Shown here in pieces: positions 16,914 through 25,752 of a stretch of 64,000 nt of DNA; within the stretch, counting starts at the first letter, position 1, and the number at the start of each line of letters is the position of its first letter. The notes under the pieces are model-generated. The model was not told the DNA's origin, ran no database searches, and saw only the letters and a list, made by a program, of their open reading frames with translations. Location of the stretch: positions 186,001-250,000 of the forward strand of contig NZ_JASHJI010000003.1 of NCBI RefSeq assembly GCF_030733265.1, written 5' to 3'. Source of the stretch: Roseibium sp. MMSF_3412. GTDB taxonomy: Bacteria > Pseudomonadota > Alphaproteobacteria > Rhizobiales > Stappiaceae. A program made the translations under genes and the position numbers.

Positions 16914-17911
16914 TGCAGGATCAGGATCTCATGCGCTCGGCGCGCTTTCGCAAGGAACGGGAGGCCGACTGGCAGCGGCTCGAACAGCTCGTCATGGCCG
17001 CCGAAAGCCGGGGCCTGCAGTACATGGATTTCGCCGAGGCGCGGGACCTGGCATCCCTCTACCGGCAGGCAACCACGTCGCTTGCGATTGCCCGCGAGAT
17101 CTCGCTGGACAAGGCCTTGCTCGGATACCTGGAAGCTTTGACGGCCCGCGCCTATCTCTGTGTCTATGCGCCGCAGGAGCGCCTGGGCGGCCTGTTTCAG
17201 CGGTTCTTTTCGCACGGTGCCCCGCAGGCCATGCGCCGTTCCTGGCCGTTCATCCTGCTCGGGTTCCTGTGCATGGGTCTCGGCGCCCTCTCCGGATACC
17301 TTCTCTATTTCGAAAGCGCTGACTGGTACTATGTCTTCATGCCGGCGGAGCTGGCGGGCGGGCGCGGGCCCGATGCCACCTACGAGGCCCTGCGGTCGGT
17401 CATCTATGACCAGAACCCCGACAGCTCCGGGCTAGGCGCTTTTGCCACCTACCTGTTCTCGCACAACACCCGCATCGCGATTTTTGTGTTCGGTCTTGGT
17501 GTCTTCGCCTGCGCACCCGCGGTCGTGCTCACATTCTACAACGGCCTGATGCTCGGGGCGTTTTATGCGCTGCATGTCGACCGGGGGCTCGGGCCGGACA
17601 TTGCGGGCTGGCTGTCGATCCACGGGGTCACGGAACTCTCGGCAATCTGCATTGCCTGTGCCGGCGGGCTGAAACTTGGCACCGCGCTGATGTTTCCCGG
17701 CGACGTCTCGCGCATCACGTCCCTGCGCCTGGCCGGACGCGACGCCCTGAAACTGGCGCTTGTCGCCGCGCTGATGCTGCTGGTCGCGGCGTTCCTGGAA
17801 GGTTTCGGAAGGCAGCTCGTTCAGGACATTTACATGCGCTTCATCATCGGCTGGGGGATCGGCGCGCTCTGGCTGATCTGGTTCCTGTTCGCGGGGCGGG
17901 AGCAAAAATGA
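16913..17911 (+). CDS. Stage II sporulation protein M (SpoIIM) family membrane protein
   Basis: A 332-residue membrane protein of the SpoIIM family, which in non-sporulating bacteria accompanies RDD and MoxR/DUF58 genes. The first 100 residues are soluble and helical, then come several spans: SWPFILLGFLCMGLGALSGYL, IAIFVFGLGVFACAPAVVLTFYNGLMLGAF, GGLKLGTALMFPGD and ALVAALMLLVAAFLEGF. The central FYNGLMLGAF and IHGVTELSAI match the family's conserved core. The ATG shares one base with the previous stop (TGATG). Role here unknown, probably membrane organisation or protein quality control. Confidence 0.85.
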   Translation: MQDQDLMRSARFRKEREADWQRLEQLVMAAESRGLQYMDFAEARDLASLYRQATTSLAIAREISLDKALLGYLEALTARAYLCVYAPQERLGGLFQRFFSHGAPQAMRRSWPFILLGFLCMGLGALSGYLLYFESADWYYVFMPAELAGGRGPDATYEALRSVIYDQNPDSSGLGAFATYLFSHNTRIAIFVFGLGVFACAPAVVLTFYNGLMLGAFYALHVDRGLGPDIAGWLSIHGVTELSAICIACAGGLKLGTALMFPGDVSRITSLRLAGRDALKLALVAALMLLVAAFLEGFGRQLVQDIYMRFIIGWGIGALWLIWFLFAGREQK

Positions 17912-18831
17912 TCCCACGGCTCCGCAGAAAAAGGAAAACGGAACGCCCCTCGCGCAATCAGCTCATGCCGCCCGAAGGCGTCCCGCTGACGATGCAGATC
18001 GCCGGTGTCGGCGTCCGCCTGGGTGCGCAGATCACGGACATCGCCATCACGACCGCCGCCCTGGTCTGCATCATGATCCTGCTGGCAACGCTGAACATCA
18101 CCGGGCCGCAAACGATCGTCGCCATCGGCGCCCTCTTGTTCTTCCTCATCCGCGTTCCTTACTACATCCTGGCGGAACTGGCCTGGAACGGTCAGACGCT
18201 CGGCAAACGCATCATGAAGATCAAGGTTGTCTCCCATGATGGCGGCCCCCTGACGACCCACGCGCTTGTCCTGCGCAACATGATGAAGGAAGCCGAGGTC
18301 TTTCTTCCCGGAACGCTGGTTCTGATGCTCGATGCGTCCTCCCCCCTGGGCTCGCTTCTTGCCTTCGGCTGGATTGCGATATGCCTGTTCGTCCCCATCT
18401 TCGACCGCTATCGCCGCCGGCTGGGCGACATGATGGCCGGCACGCATGTCATTCACCTTCCTGTGCCGGTTCTTCTGAAAGACCTCGCACGGGAACCCCG
18501 CGTGATGACCCGGGACAAGAAGGGGTTCGTGTTCCTGTCCCATCAGCTCGACCATTACGGCGCCTTCGAACTGCAGACGCTCGAGGGCCTGTTGCGGGCG
18601 CAGGAGACCCGCCCGTCCGGCAACATCCTGGCGGAGCGGGACAAGACGATCGCGGCGATTGTTGAAAAGATCCGCAAGAAGATCGGCTATGCCAGCCCTG
18701 TTCCGCCTGCGGACCGGGTGAAATTTCTGCAGGCGTTTTACAAGGCCCAGCGTGAACATCTTGAACAGCGGCAGCTCTTTGGAGACCGGCGCGAAAACAA
18801 GCATTATGCACAGAACGGAGAAGACGCCTGA
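17908..18831 (+). CDS. RDD family membrane protein
   Basis: A 307-residue protein whose first 190 residues form an RDD domain: VGVRLGAQITDIAI (Arg then Asp), two to three spans, GQTLGKRIMKIKVV, and FDRYRRRLGDMMAGTHVI. The last 110 residues are charged and cytosolic (FLSHQLDHYGAFELQTLEGLLRAQ), an extension longer than the bare RDD domain. ATGA overlap with the SpoIIM gene makes it the sixth gene of one translationally coupled operon. RDD proteins have been linked to ion transport; no such role can be claimed here. Confidence 0.82.
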   Translation: MIPRLRRKRKTERPSRNQLMPPEGVPLTMQIAGVGVRLGAQITDIAITTAALVCIMILLATLNITGPQTIVAIGALLFFLIRVPYYILAELAWNGQTLGKRIMKIKVVSHDGGPLTTHALVLRNMMKEAEVFLPGTLVLMLDASSPLGSLLAFGWIAICLFVPIFDRYRRRLGDMMAGTHVIHLPVPVLLKDLAREPRVMTRDKKGFVFLSHQLDHYGAFELQTLEGLLRAQETRPSGNILAERDKTIAAIVEKIRKKIGYASPVPPADRVKFLQAFYKAQREHLEQRQLFGDRRENKHYAQNGEDA

Positions 18832-18895
18832 CCGACACTCTTCTGCAGCCCGAGGGCCTGGCGCTGACCACAATCACTCCGGCCTTGGAGGAAAC

Positions 18896-19663
18896 ATGAC
18901 GGAAACACGGGACACCGGAACAGACCTTCCTCTCGGCGTGGGAACCCTCATCGGTGACAGCTTTTCCATTCTGTTCAGGCAGTTCTTCCCGATCCTGCTG
19001 ATCGGCTTCGTGCCGAGCCTGCTGGGTGTCTTGTTATCCGGCGCTCTTGTGGGCTTCAACACGGTCCTGAGCCTCGACGACACCGGCGGCTCGTCCGGCG
19101 GCGCGAGCGCCCTGATCAGTCTGGTGGATCTCGTGGTCTACTCGATCACGACCGCCTTCATGGTGCAGCTCGCCTACGATTCCAAACTCAACCGGCCGAT
19201 CACACTCGGAAAATACATCGGTCCGGCCATGTCATCGATTTTCCCGATCGCAATCCTGGGCATCGGTGTCGGACTGCTCATGGGGATCGCCTCGCTCGCC
19301 TTCATCATTCCGGGGCTTTGGGTCTACGCGGTCTTTTCCGTCATGGAGCCGGCGATTGTCATCGAGCGGCTTGGCTTCAAGGGGCTGCGCCGGAGTGAGA
19401 AACTGACAAAAGGATACCGGTGGCCGATCGTCGGCGCGCTTGTGATCACATGGATCTGTGCTCTCGTGATCATCATCCTCGCCCTGTTTGTCGCCGATCT
19501 GGCCATGACCAGCGGCATTCTGGCGCTTTCGATTGTTGTCTACGCAGCGCTGACGGCTATCGGAACAGGCCTGATCAGCATCCTGACAGCCCTAATCTAT
19601 GCGCGGCTGCGGGAAATCAAGGAGGGTGTGAGCGTTGACCAGATCGCATCGGTGTTTGACTGA
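18896..19663 (+). CDS. Multi-spanning membrane protein, tandem paralogue 1 of 3
   Basis: A 255-residue hydrophobic protein of the type with a glycerophosphodiesterase-like membrane domain (assignment uncertain). It starts with a short hydrophilic tail, then LGVGTLIGDSFSILFRQFF and about six spans; the conserved YRWPIVGALV lies near residue 180 and the C-terminus is ARLREIKEGV then VDQIASVFD. The ATG at 18896 has GGAGGA four bases before it. It lies 64 bases after the RDD gene, so it may be read through from the MoxR operon. The next two genes are its paralogues. Confidence 0.72.
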   Translation: MTETRDTGTDLPLGVGTLIGDSFSILFRQFFPILLIGFVPSLLGVLLSGALVGFNTVLSLDDTGGSSGGASALISLVDLVVYSITTAFMVQLAYDSKLNRPITLGKYIGPAMSSIFPIAILGIGVGLLMGIASLAFIIPGLWVYAVFSVMEPAIVIERLGFKGLRRSEKLTKGYRWPIVGALVITWICALVIIILALFVADLAMTSGILALSIVVYAALTAIGTGLISILTALIYARLREIKEGVSVDQIASVFD

Positions 19664-19823
19664 CAATCCGCCTCGATCCGGGTCCGAGGCACAGCTTGTG
19701 GACAGGTTCCGTTGCTTTTATTGTCAGGCACCCGGGACGAAAGATGCGCGTTTGAGGTGTATGCATAACGCCCTGGCGATTTTTGGTTTAAGTGATTCTT
19801 TTTGATGAAAACGGAGTAATTGC

Positions 19824-20606
19824 ATGACGGACACAGGTTACAGCCAGCCCAAGCCACCTCTTGGTGTCGGCTCGATTGTCGGCGAGAGTTTCTCGATTCT
19901 GTTCGGCCATTTCATCAAGGTCATCATTATCGGTTTCGTGCCGACGCTGATCGGGTTCCTGCTTTCGGGAGCCTTGACCGGCTACAACGTTGCCCTCGGC
20001 CTGGAGGTTCAGGACTTCTCGGGTCCCGGCAGCGTGGTTGCCTTCATTATCTCATTGCTGATCAACATGATCGTCTATTCCATCACGACAGCGCTGCTCG
20101 TTCAGCTTGCCTATGATGCCAAACTCACCCGTCCGATCCAGATCGGCCGGTATATCGGTCCCGCCATCAGCGTGATTGTGCCCCTGGCGGTGATCACCAT
20201 CGTGCTGTCGATCCTGGTTTCGATCGGCCTGGTTCTGTTCATCGTACCCGGCCTCTGGATTTATGCGGTGTTTGCCGTGATCGCCCCGGTCATCGTGATT
20301 GAACGTGCCGGTTTTAACGCGATGGGCCGCAGTCGCTTTCTCACCAAGGAGTATCGCTGGCCGATCGTCGGGGCGCTGATTCTCGGGATCGTTCTGTCCA
20401 TGATCATCAGCTTTCTCGCAATGTTTGTGGTCGGTCTGATCGTCAGCATCGGATCGATCGGTCTGATCATCGGCATCATTCTGTTCGCCGGCATGTCCAC
20501 GCTCGGTGCCGGCTACATCAGTATTCTCATCGCACTGATCTATGCCCGTCTGCGCGAGATCAAGGAAGGCGTGAACGTCGACCAGATCGCGTCCGTCTTC
20601 GATTGA
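19824..20606 (+). CDS. Multi-spanning membrane protein, tandem paralogue 2 of 3
   Basis: A 260-residue paralogue of the preceding gene. Shared blocks include PPLGVGSIVGESFSILFGHF at the start, YSITTALLVQLAYDAKLTRPI in the middle, EYRWPIVGALI, and an almost identical C-terminus (ARLREIKEGV, VDQIASVFD). A PP-containing cytosolic N-terminal tail precedes the first span. It is separated from paralogue 1 by 160 bases with a weak hairpin, so it may have its own promoter, and is followed by a clear terminator. No catalytic residues or function recognised. Confidence 0.72.
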   Translation: MTDTGYSQPKPPLGVGSIVGESFSILFGHFIKVIIIGFVPTLIGFLLSGALTGYNVALGLEVQDFSGPGSVVAFIISLLINMIVYSITTALLVQLAYDAKLTRPIQIGRYIGPAISVIVPLAVITIVLSILVSIGLVLFIVPGLWIYAVFAVIAPVIVIERAGFNAMGRSRFLTKEYRWPIVGALILGIVLSMIISFLAMFVVGLIVSIGSIGLIIGIILFAGMSTLGAGYISILIALIYARLREIKEGVNVDQIASVFD

Positions 20607-20617
20607 TCAATGCACCC

Positions 20618-20648
20618 TCAGCGCCCCTCCGGGGCGCTGAGATTTGTT
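20618..20648 (+). terminator. Probable rho-independent terminator after paralogue 2
   Basis: A perfect 10-base-pair stem TCAGCGCCCC / GGGGCGCTGA with a TCC loop (20618-20640) is followed by a moderately T-rich stretch (GATTTGTTGT). It starts 12 bases after the stop codon. Confidence 0.7.
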
Positions 20649-20758
20649 GTGCCCGATGCTTCGGCAAAGAACCGACACACCAACCACTCCGCTTGGGGCC
20701 GTGACGAAACCAAGCTGCGAACGTTCGGGATACATCGAAAAAATATGGGTTTGGACAA

Positions 20759-21667
20759 TTGCAGAACCAGATTGAACAGGATCCGGTGGATCCTCATGCT
20801 TCGAGCGATCAGGCACAGCCGGTAACAAAGGCATCGGAACCAAAACCTCCTCTGGGTGTTGGCAGCATCATTGCGGAGAGCTTTTCCATACTCACGAGAA
20901 ACGTTTTCCGGATGATCCTCGTGTCTTCGGTGCCCATGGCGTTCTTTCTCGTGCCGCTCGCACTGGTCCTCTCCAATTCTGGCGTGGTCAATTTTCAGGA
21001 CCCCTCCGCCAACTGGCCGATGGTGGCCGTTTACTTATTGACATCCTTGCTGGCGTTCTGCGCTGCGACTTCCCTGATCTCCGCTGCGGTGACGAGACTC
21101 ACTTACGACGCTAAACATCTCACGCCCACAGGGCTTCGGGCGATTTTTGGCCCAGCGTTGGCTGCAGCCCCATCCATTGGCCTGCTCGGCATTGCCATTT
21201 GCGCCCTTCTGGTTGTCGTCCAGGTCTCAATGTTTGCCCTGGGCCTTGTAACACCGCTGCTCTCACTGGTGGCGCTGCCGGTATTCTTCGTGATCTACCT
21301 TTGGTCGATTGCGGCCTTCTCGCTCATGCCCGCGGCGGCCGTGATCGAGAACAGGGGCTTGCGCAGCCTTTCGCGGAGCAGAGAACTCACGAACGGATAT
21401 CGCTTGGCAGTCTTGGGAACGATGCTGCTCGCCAGTCTGTGCAGCGTCGTGATTCAGCTTGTGTTTTCATTCGCGACATTCTTTCTGACGATATTGGTTT
21501 CTCTGGTTTCGGAAACCTTGAGCGGAATTCTGTCTTTCGCGTCGTCTCTGGCTGCCTTCGGCGTCATGATCAGCTTCATGTGTATCGTTGCCTGCCTCCT
21601 TTACCTGCGGCTGAGAGAAGTGAAGGAAGGGGTCGGGATCGATCAGATCGAGGCGATTTTCGATTAA
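20759..21667 (+). CDS. Multi-spanning membrane protein, tandem paralogue 3 of 3 (divergent)
   Basis: A roughly 302-residue, more divergent paralogue of the two genes before it: PPLGVGSIIAESFSILTRN at the start, ANGYRL in place of the YRWP block (TNGYRLAVLGTML), and a C-terminus LRLREVKEGVGIDQIEAIFD. The N-terminal tail is longer and acidic. The start is uncertain: TTG at 20759 is the upstream limit, and a GTG at 20786 preceded by AGGATCC is an alternative. Codon use and GC in the spacer before it are lower than around, which fits an older duplication or a separate transcript. Function unknown. Confidence 0.65.
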   Translation: MQNQIEQDPVDPHASSDQAQPVTKASEPKPPLGVGSIIAESFSILTRNVFRMILVSSVPMAFFLVPLALVLSNSGVVNFQDPSANWPMVAVYLLTSLLAFCAATSLISAAVTRLTYDAKHLTPTGLRAIFGPALAAAPSIGLLGIAICALLVVVQVSMFALGLVTPLLSLVALPVFFVIYLWSIAAFSLMPAAAVIENRGLRSLSRSRELTNGYRLAVLGTMLLASLCSVVIQLVFSFATFFLTILVSLVSETLSGILSFASSLAAFGVMISFMCIVACLLYLRLREVKEGVGIDQIEAIFD

Positions 21668-21829
21668 CACGGAACCGAGACCTGGCAATTCCTGCCCCGG
21701 TGGAGCGCGGTCTGCGTCGAGAAACAACTGGACTTCGTCGAGGCAAACCAATGTTTGACACAAGGCAAGTCAGCGAAATCTCTTGCGTGATACCAGTGCA
21801 CGGAACTAACAAGACAAACGTGCCTTGTC

Positions 21830-22507
21830 ATGCGGAGCGGATTTCTGAAACTTGTTGCTGAAAACCTGACGATTGATCGCGGTGGCCGCCGGGTGTTTCA
21901 GGACCTGTCCTTTGCGGTTGAACGGGGAGAAGCCCTCGTTGTCACCGGCGCCAACGGCATCGGCAAGTCGTCCCTGCTCCGAACACTCGCCGGACTGGTT
22001 CCGCTCGCCGCCGGCACACTGCGGCTGGACGGAGGGTTGCCTGACCTTCTGCCACAGGAACAAGCGCATTATTTCGGCCACCAGGATGCTGTCAAACCGG
22101 CGCTCAGCGTTTCGGAGAACCTCCAGTTCTGGCAGAGTTTCGCTGCGCCCTGCGAACCGGACGGCTTCGACGGCGGCAGATACACGCCGGGCGAGGCGCT
22201 GGAGACGCTCGGGATCGGGCACACCGCTCATCTCCCCGCGGCCTATCTTTCCGCCGGACAAAGACGGCGTCTGTCCCTGTCACGCCTTCTGATCACACCA
22301 CGGCCCATCTGGCTCATGGACGAGCCGACATCGGCACTCGACAAGGCATCCGAACAGCAATTGCTCGGACTGATGAACACGCATCTGGACAACGGCGGCG
22401 TTGTCGTCACCGCAACGCATACCGACCTCGCACTCAACCAGATCCGCACGCTGCATCTGCAAGCCGGCGACCCCGGGAAGCTGCTGCAGGAGGAGGCGAT
22501 GTCATGA
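21830..22507 (+). CDS. ccmA: Heme exporter ATP-binding subunit CcmA
   Basis: ATPase of the CcmABCD complex that releases holo-CcmE during cytochrome c maturation. In 225 residues it shows Walker A GANGIGKSS, the signature LSAGQRRRLSLSRL, Walker B IWLMDEPTSALD and the switch His in THTD. The length is that of CcmA. The gene overlaps ccmB by 4 bases (ATGA). The set ccmABCDG is complete here; ccmE, F, H and I must be elsewhere, the usual split in Hyphomicrobiales. Confidence 0.93.
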   Translation: MRSGFLKLVAENLTIDRGGRRVFQDLSFAVERGEALVVTGANGIGKSSLLRTLAGLVPLAAGTLRLDGGLPDLLPQEQAHYFGHQDAVKPALSVSENLQFWQSFAAPCEPDGFDGGRYTPGEALETLGIGHTAHLPAAYLSAGQRRRLSLSRLLITPRPIWLMDEPTSALDKASEQQLLGLMNTHLDNGGVVVTATHTDLALNQIRTLHLQAGDPGKLLQEEAMS

Positions 22508-23175
22508 GTGGTTGGGCAATGGCCTTGTTCAAGCGCGATCTGCGCCTTTCGGTCCGCATCGGCGGCAGCGCCCTTGTGGGTGTCCTGTTCTTTCTTGCGG
22601 TCGTCACCGTCATTCCCTTCGGTGTCGGCCCCGATCTCAATCTGCTGGCCCGCATCGGTCCGGCGATCCTCTGGATCGGCGCCCTTCTGGCAACGCTTCT
22701 CGGCCTCGACCGGCTGTTTCAGGCCGACCGGGAAGACGGCACGCTCGACCTGATGATGATGTCCGGTCGTCCGCTTGAACTGGTCGTGCTGGTGAAGTGC
22801 CTGGCCCACTGGATCGCAACCGGCCTGCCGCTGGTTGTTGCCGCCCCGCTCCTCGGCGTGTTTCTGAACCTCGACCCGGTATCGATGGGTGCGGTGACGG
22901 CAACGCTTCTCGTCGGGACGCCTGCGCTTACGCTGATCGGCGCAATCGGAGCATCGCTGACCGTTTCACTGCGCAGGGGCGGGCTGCTTCTTGCGGTCCT
23001 TGTCATCCCCCTGGCCATTCCGGTGCTGATCTTCGGCGTGAGCTCGGCAGATGCGGCCATTCACGATCCGGTCCCATTCCTGACCCCGTTTCTTATCCTG
23101 TGTGCGTTGACCCTGATTGCCGCGGTCGTCGGCCCCGTTGCCTCAGCGGCCGCACTGCGCTTCTCGTCGGACTGA
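22504..23175 (+). CDS. ccmB: Heme exporter membrane subunit CcmB
   Basis: Membrane subunit of the CcmABCD complex in the inner membrane. The 223-residue protein has six predicted spans and the family features LFKRDLRLSVR at the N-terminus, RLFQADREDGTLDLMMMSG in the first cytosolic loop, and LRRGGLLLAVLVIPLAIPVLIFG. It is coupled to ccmA by an ATGA overlap and precedes ccmC by about 100 bases. Confidence 0.93.
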   Translation: MSGWAMALFKRDLRLSVRIGGSALVGVLFFLAVVTVIPFGVGPDLNLLARIGPAILWIGALLATLLGLDRLFQADREDGTLDLMMMSGRPLELVVLVKCLAHWIATGLPLVVAAPLLGVFLNLDPVSMGAVTATLLVGTPALTLIGAIGASLTVSLRRGGLLLAVLVIPLAIPVLIFGVSSADAAIHDPVPFLTPFLILCALTLIAAVVGPVASAAALRFSSD

Positions 23176-23276
23176 GCGGACAGCCATGAACATCACCCTC
23201 TCTTGATCGAGCGCAATGCAGCCTGCGACATGGCAGTGCATTGAAGGAACCGGGAGAGTGCAGTAAATAGGGCACT

Positions 23277-24041
23277 ATGGCATTTTGGGATTATGCAAAT
23301 CCGACGCGGTTCTTGAGGCTGGTTCAGATCGTTCTGCCCTGGCTCGTCGGTCTGTGCGTGATCACCTTCGCGGTCGGGCTCTACATGAGCTTCCAGGCAC
23401 CCGAAGACTATCAGCAGGGTCAGACCATCCGGATCATGTATATCCATGTCCCCGCCGCCTGGCTGTGCATGATGTGCTATACGGTCATGTCCCTGTCCTC
23501 GATCGGCACCCTGGTCTGGAAACATCCGCTTGCTGACGTCTCTGCGAAAAGCGCGGCGCCGATCGGGGCCGCCTTTACCTTCATGGCACTGTTGACCGGC
23601 TCTTTGTGGGGCAAGCCCATGTGGGGTACATACTGGGTCTGGGACGCACGCCTCACCTCCGTTCTGGTACTCCTGATCATGTATCTGGGGCTGATGACTC
23701 TCTGGCGGACGATGGACGATCCGATCAAGGCGGGCAAGGCTGCAGCCGTGCTGACACTTGTCGGCGCGCTCAACCTGCCGATCATCAAGTTTTCCGTGGA
23801 CTGGTGGAACACGCTTCATCAGCCTGCCAGCGTGGTTCGCCTGGACGGACCGACCATCCACCCGGATCAGCTGTGGCCGCTTCTGGTCATGGCGATCGCC
23901 TTCACGCTCCTGTTCCTGGTTTTGCATCTGATGGCCATGCGCAACGAAATCCTGCGCCGCCGCGTGCGCGCGCTCCGGATGCGGGCGGCGAGCGCTTCAC
24001 ATCCTGGAACCGCTGCCGCGACAGCGCAGCCCGCGGAGTAA
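23277..24041 (+). CDS. ccmC: Heme exporter protein CcmC
   Basis: Heme-handling subunit that loads heme onto CcmE. The 254-residue protein has six spans and the tryptophan-rich WWD-type motif GKPMWGTYWVWDARLTS on the periplasmic side, with two candidate heme histidines: IHVPAAWL before it and the LHQPASV loop after it. The ATG at 23277 gives the usual short N-terminus MAFWDYANPTRF. Followed four bases later by ccmD. Confidence 0.94.
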   Translation: MAFWDYANPTRFLRLVQIVLPWLVGLCVITFAVGLYMSFQAPEDYQQGQTIRIMYIHVPAAWLCMMCYTVMSLSSIGTLVWKHPLADVSAKSAAPIGAAFTFMALLTGSLWGKPMWGTYWVWDARLTSVLVLLIMYLGLMTLWRTMDDPIKAGKAAAVLTLVGALNLPIIKFSVDWWNTLHQPASVVRLDGPTIHPDQLWPLLVMAIAFTLLFLVLHLMAMRNEILRRRVRALRMRAASASHPGTAAATAQPAE

Positions 24042-24045
24042 GCCC

Positions 24046-24219
24046 ATGGATCTCGGACCGCATTCAGGTTTCATCATCGCATCCTATGCGCTTTGCATCC
24101 TGACCGTCCTCGCCCTTGTCGCCTGGGTCCGGATAGACAAGCTTGTTCAGGATCGCGCGCTGAAGGAACTCGCGGATCAGGGCATTGTACGCAACCGGCC
24201 GGACACACCAAAGCAATGA
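24046..24219 (+). CDS. ccmD: Heme exporter protein CcmD (57 residues)
   Basis: A short ORF between ccmC and ccmG, easily missed. It encodes MDLGPHSGFIIASYALCIL followed by a second hydrophobic stretch and the basic-acidic tail KLVQDRALKELADQG. The pattern of an N-terminal GPHSGFI, one membrane helix and a charged cytosolic tail is exactly that of CcmD, which stabilises holo-CcmE release. It starts four bases after the ccmC stop, and its TGA overlaps the ccmG start (ATGA). Length is typical. Confidence 0.9.
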   Translation: MDLGPHSGFIIASYALCILTVLALVAWVRIDKLVQDRALKELADQGIVRNRPDTPKQ

Positions 24220-24851
24220 CGGAAACGGACGCACCGAAAACCGGCTTCAAGCCGGATGACAAGTCGGACGGCACCCACGGAAAGCGTGGCTTCCCTGTCC
24301 TCGTTCTGATGCCGCTCGTGGTGTTCATGGCGCTGGCGGGGCTGTTCATGTTCCAGCTCCTTCTGGGCAACGACCCCCAGAAGATCCCGTCGGCACTGAT
24401 CGACAAACCCGCGCCGGAGTTTTCCCTGGCCGCGGTCGAGGGCATCGCCCGGGACGGAACACCGATCCCCGGCTTTTCCCGGGAAGACCTTCTGGGCAAG
24501 GTATCCGTCGTCAACGTGTTTGCCTCCTGGTGCGGCCCCTGCCGCGACGAACACCCGCTCCTGGAAGACCTTGCCAGGGTCGAGGATATCCAGCTCCTTG
24601 GCATCAACTACAAGGACAAGCCGGAAAATGCCCGGCGGTTTCTTGGAAGCCTCGGCAACCCTTATGATCGCATTGGTGCCGATGATGCCGGAAGAACCGC
24701 AATTGAATGGGGCGTTTACGGGGTGCCCGAGACCTTCGTCATCGATAAGCAGGGCACGATCCGGTACAAGTTCATCGGCCCGCTGAGCCCGGCTTCCTAC
24801 CAGGAAGTCTTCCTGCCGGAACTCAGCAAGATCATAGCCGCAAACCGGTAA
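24216..24851 (+). CDS. ccmG: Thiol:disulfide oxidoreductase CcmG (DsbE/CycY)
   Basis: Membrane-anchored periplasmic thioredoxin that keeps apocytochrome c thiols reduced for heme ligation. The 211-residue protein has one N-terminal anchor (FPVLVLMPLVVFMALAGLFMF, about residues 26-46), then the thioredoxin fold with WCGPC in VFASWCGPCRDEHP and the cis-Pro loop VYGVPETFVID. The ATG at 24216 overlaps the ccmD stop. It closes the ccmABCDG group. Confidence 0.94.
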   Translation: MTETDAPKTGFKPDDKSDGTHGKRGFPVLVLMPLVVFMALAGLFMFQLLLGNDPQKIPSALIDKPAPEFSLAAVEGIARDGTPIPGFSREDLLGKVSVVNVFASWCGPCRDEHPLLEDLARVEDIQLLGINYKDKPENARRFLGSLGNPYDRIGADDAGRTAIEWGVYGVPETFVIDKQGTIRYKFIGPLSPASYQEVFLPELSKIIAANR

Positions 24852-24978
24852 CGCCCGGCAACGCCGATTTCACATTTCCGCGAATTTTCCCCGTTCTCAC
24901 CGATGTCACCGGCTCGTGACTCGCGATTGAAAGCCAAGTTGCATATTTTACCGGCAACCGAAAAAGGAAATGAGCCAA

Positions 24979-25752
24979 ATGGTGGGTCTAACAATTCGGA
25001 AAGCGCAGCGGGCTTTCCGTACGGGTGCTGTTGTTCTGGCAGGAATAGCCGGTCTTGTCTTATCGATGGAAGTTGCCGGCGCACAGCCCAAGAAGGTGGT
25101 GGAACTGTTCACGAGCCAGGGCTGCTCGTCCTGCCCTCCGGCGGACAAGCTGGCCGAACGCCTCGTGGAAGAGGACAGCGATGTTCTGACGGTTCTGATG
25201 CCGGTCGACTACTGGGATTACCTGGGCTGGAAGGACACGCTTGCCAGCCCGGTCCATTCCCAGCGCCAGCGCGCTTACGCGACCCGGCGCGGAGACCGCT
25301 CGGTCTATACGCCGCAGATGGTGATCAACGGCGAGGAACATGTGGTCGGCAGCCGGGAACGCGACGTCCGTGCCGCACTTGACCGCGCCGACCCGTTCAC
25401 TGCGCAGGTCGACCTGAAGATCTCCGACATGGTCGTGCAGGCGGATCTGGAGGGGCAGCTGCCCGCCGGTGCCAAGATGGCGACGGTCTATTTTCTCAGG
25501 ATAGAGGACGAGGCAACGATCGATATCGGCCGGGGCGAGAATGCCGGCAGAACGATCAGATACGTCAACATAGTCCGCAACCTGCAGCCGATCGGGGTTT
25601 GGGAAGGCGGTTCCGAAACGTTCCGCATGCCGAAATCCAAATTGATGCTGAAAGGCGATGCCCGCTGCGCCATCATCGTCCAGATCGAGGATCGCGACGG
25701 ACCGGGCAAGATCATCGGCGCGGCTGTCTTGAACCTGCGCGACGGTGCCTGA
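24979..25752 (+). CDS. DUF1223 secreted protein (thioredoxin-like)
   Basis: A 257-residue exported DUF1223 protein. A signal sequence (TGAVVLAGIAGLVLSMEVAGA) precedes VVELFTSQGCSSCPPADKLA, whose CSSC resembles a thioredoxin-type active site. YTPQMVINGEEHVVGS is the other family hallmark. I prefer ATG 24979, because AAAGGA at 24963-24968 is ten bases before it but only one base before the ATG at 24970. DUF1223 genes commonly adjoin acnA or ccm genes in rhizobia. Its stop codon sits in the loop of a perfect hairpin. Confidence 0.82.
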   Translation: MVGLTIRKAQRAFRTGAVVLAGIAGLVLSMEVAGAQPKKVVELFTSQGCSSCPPADKLAERLVEEDSDVLTVLMPVDYWDYLGWKDTLASPVHSQRQRAYATRRGDRSVYTPQMVINGEEHVVGSRERDVRAALDRADPFTAQVDLKISDMVVQADLEGQLPAGAKMATVYFLRIEDEATIDIGRGENAGRTIRYVNIVRNLQPIGVWEGGSETFRMPKSKLMLKGDARCAIIVQIEDRDGPGKIIGAAVLNLRDGA

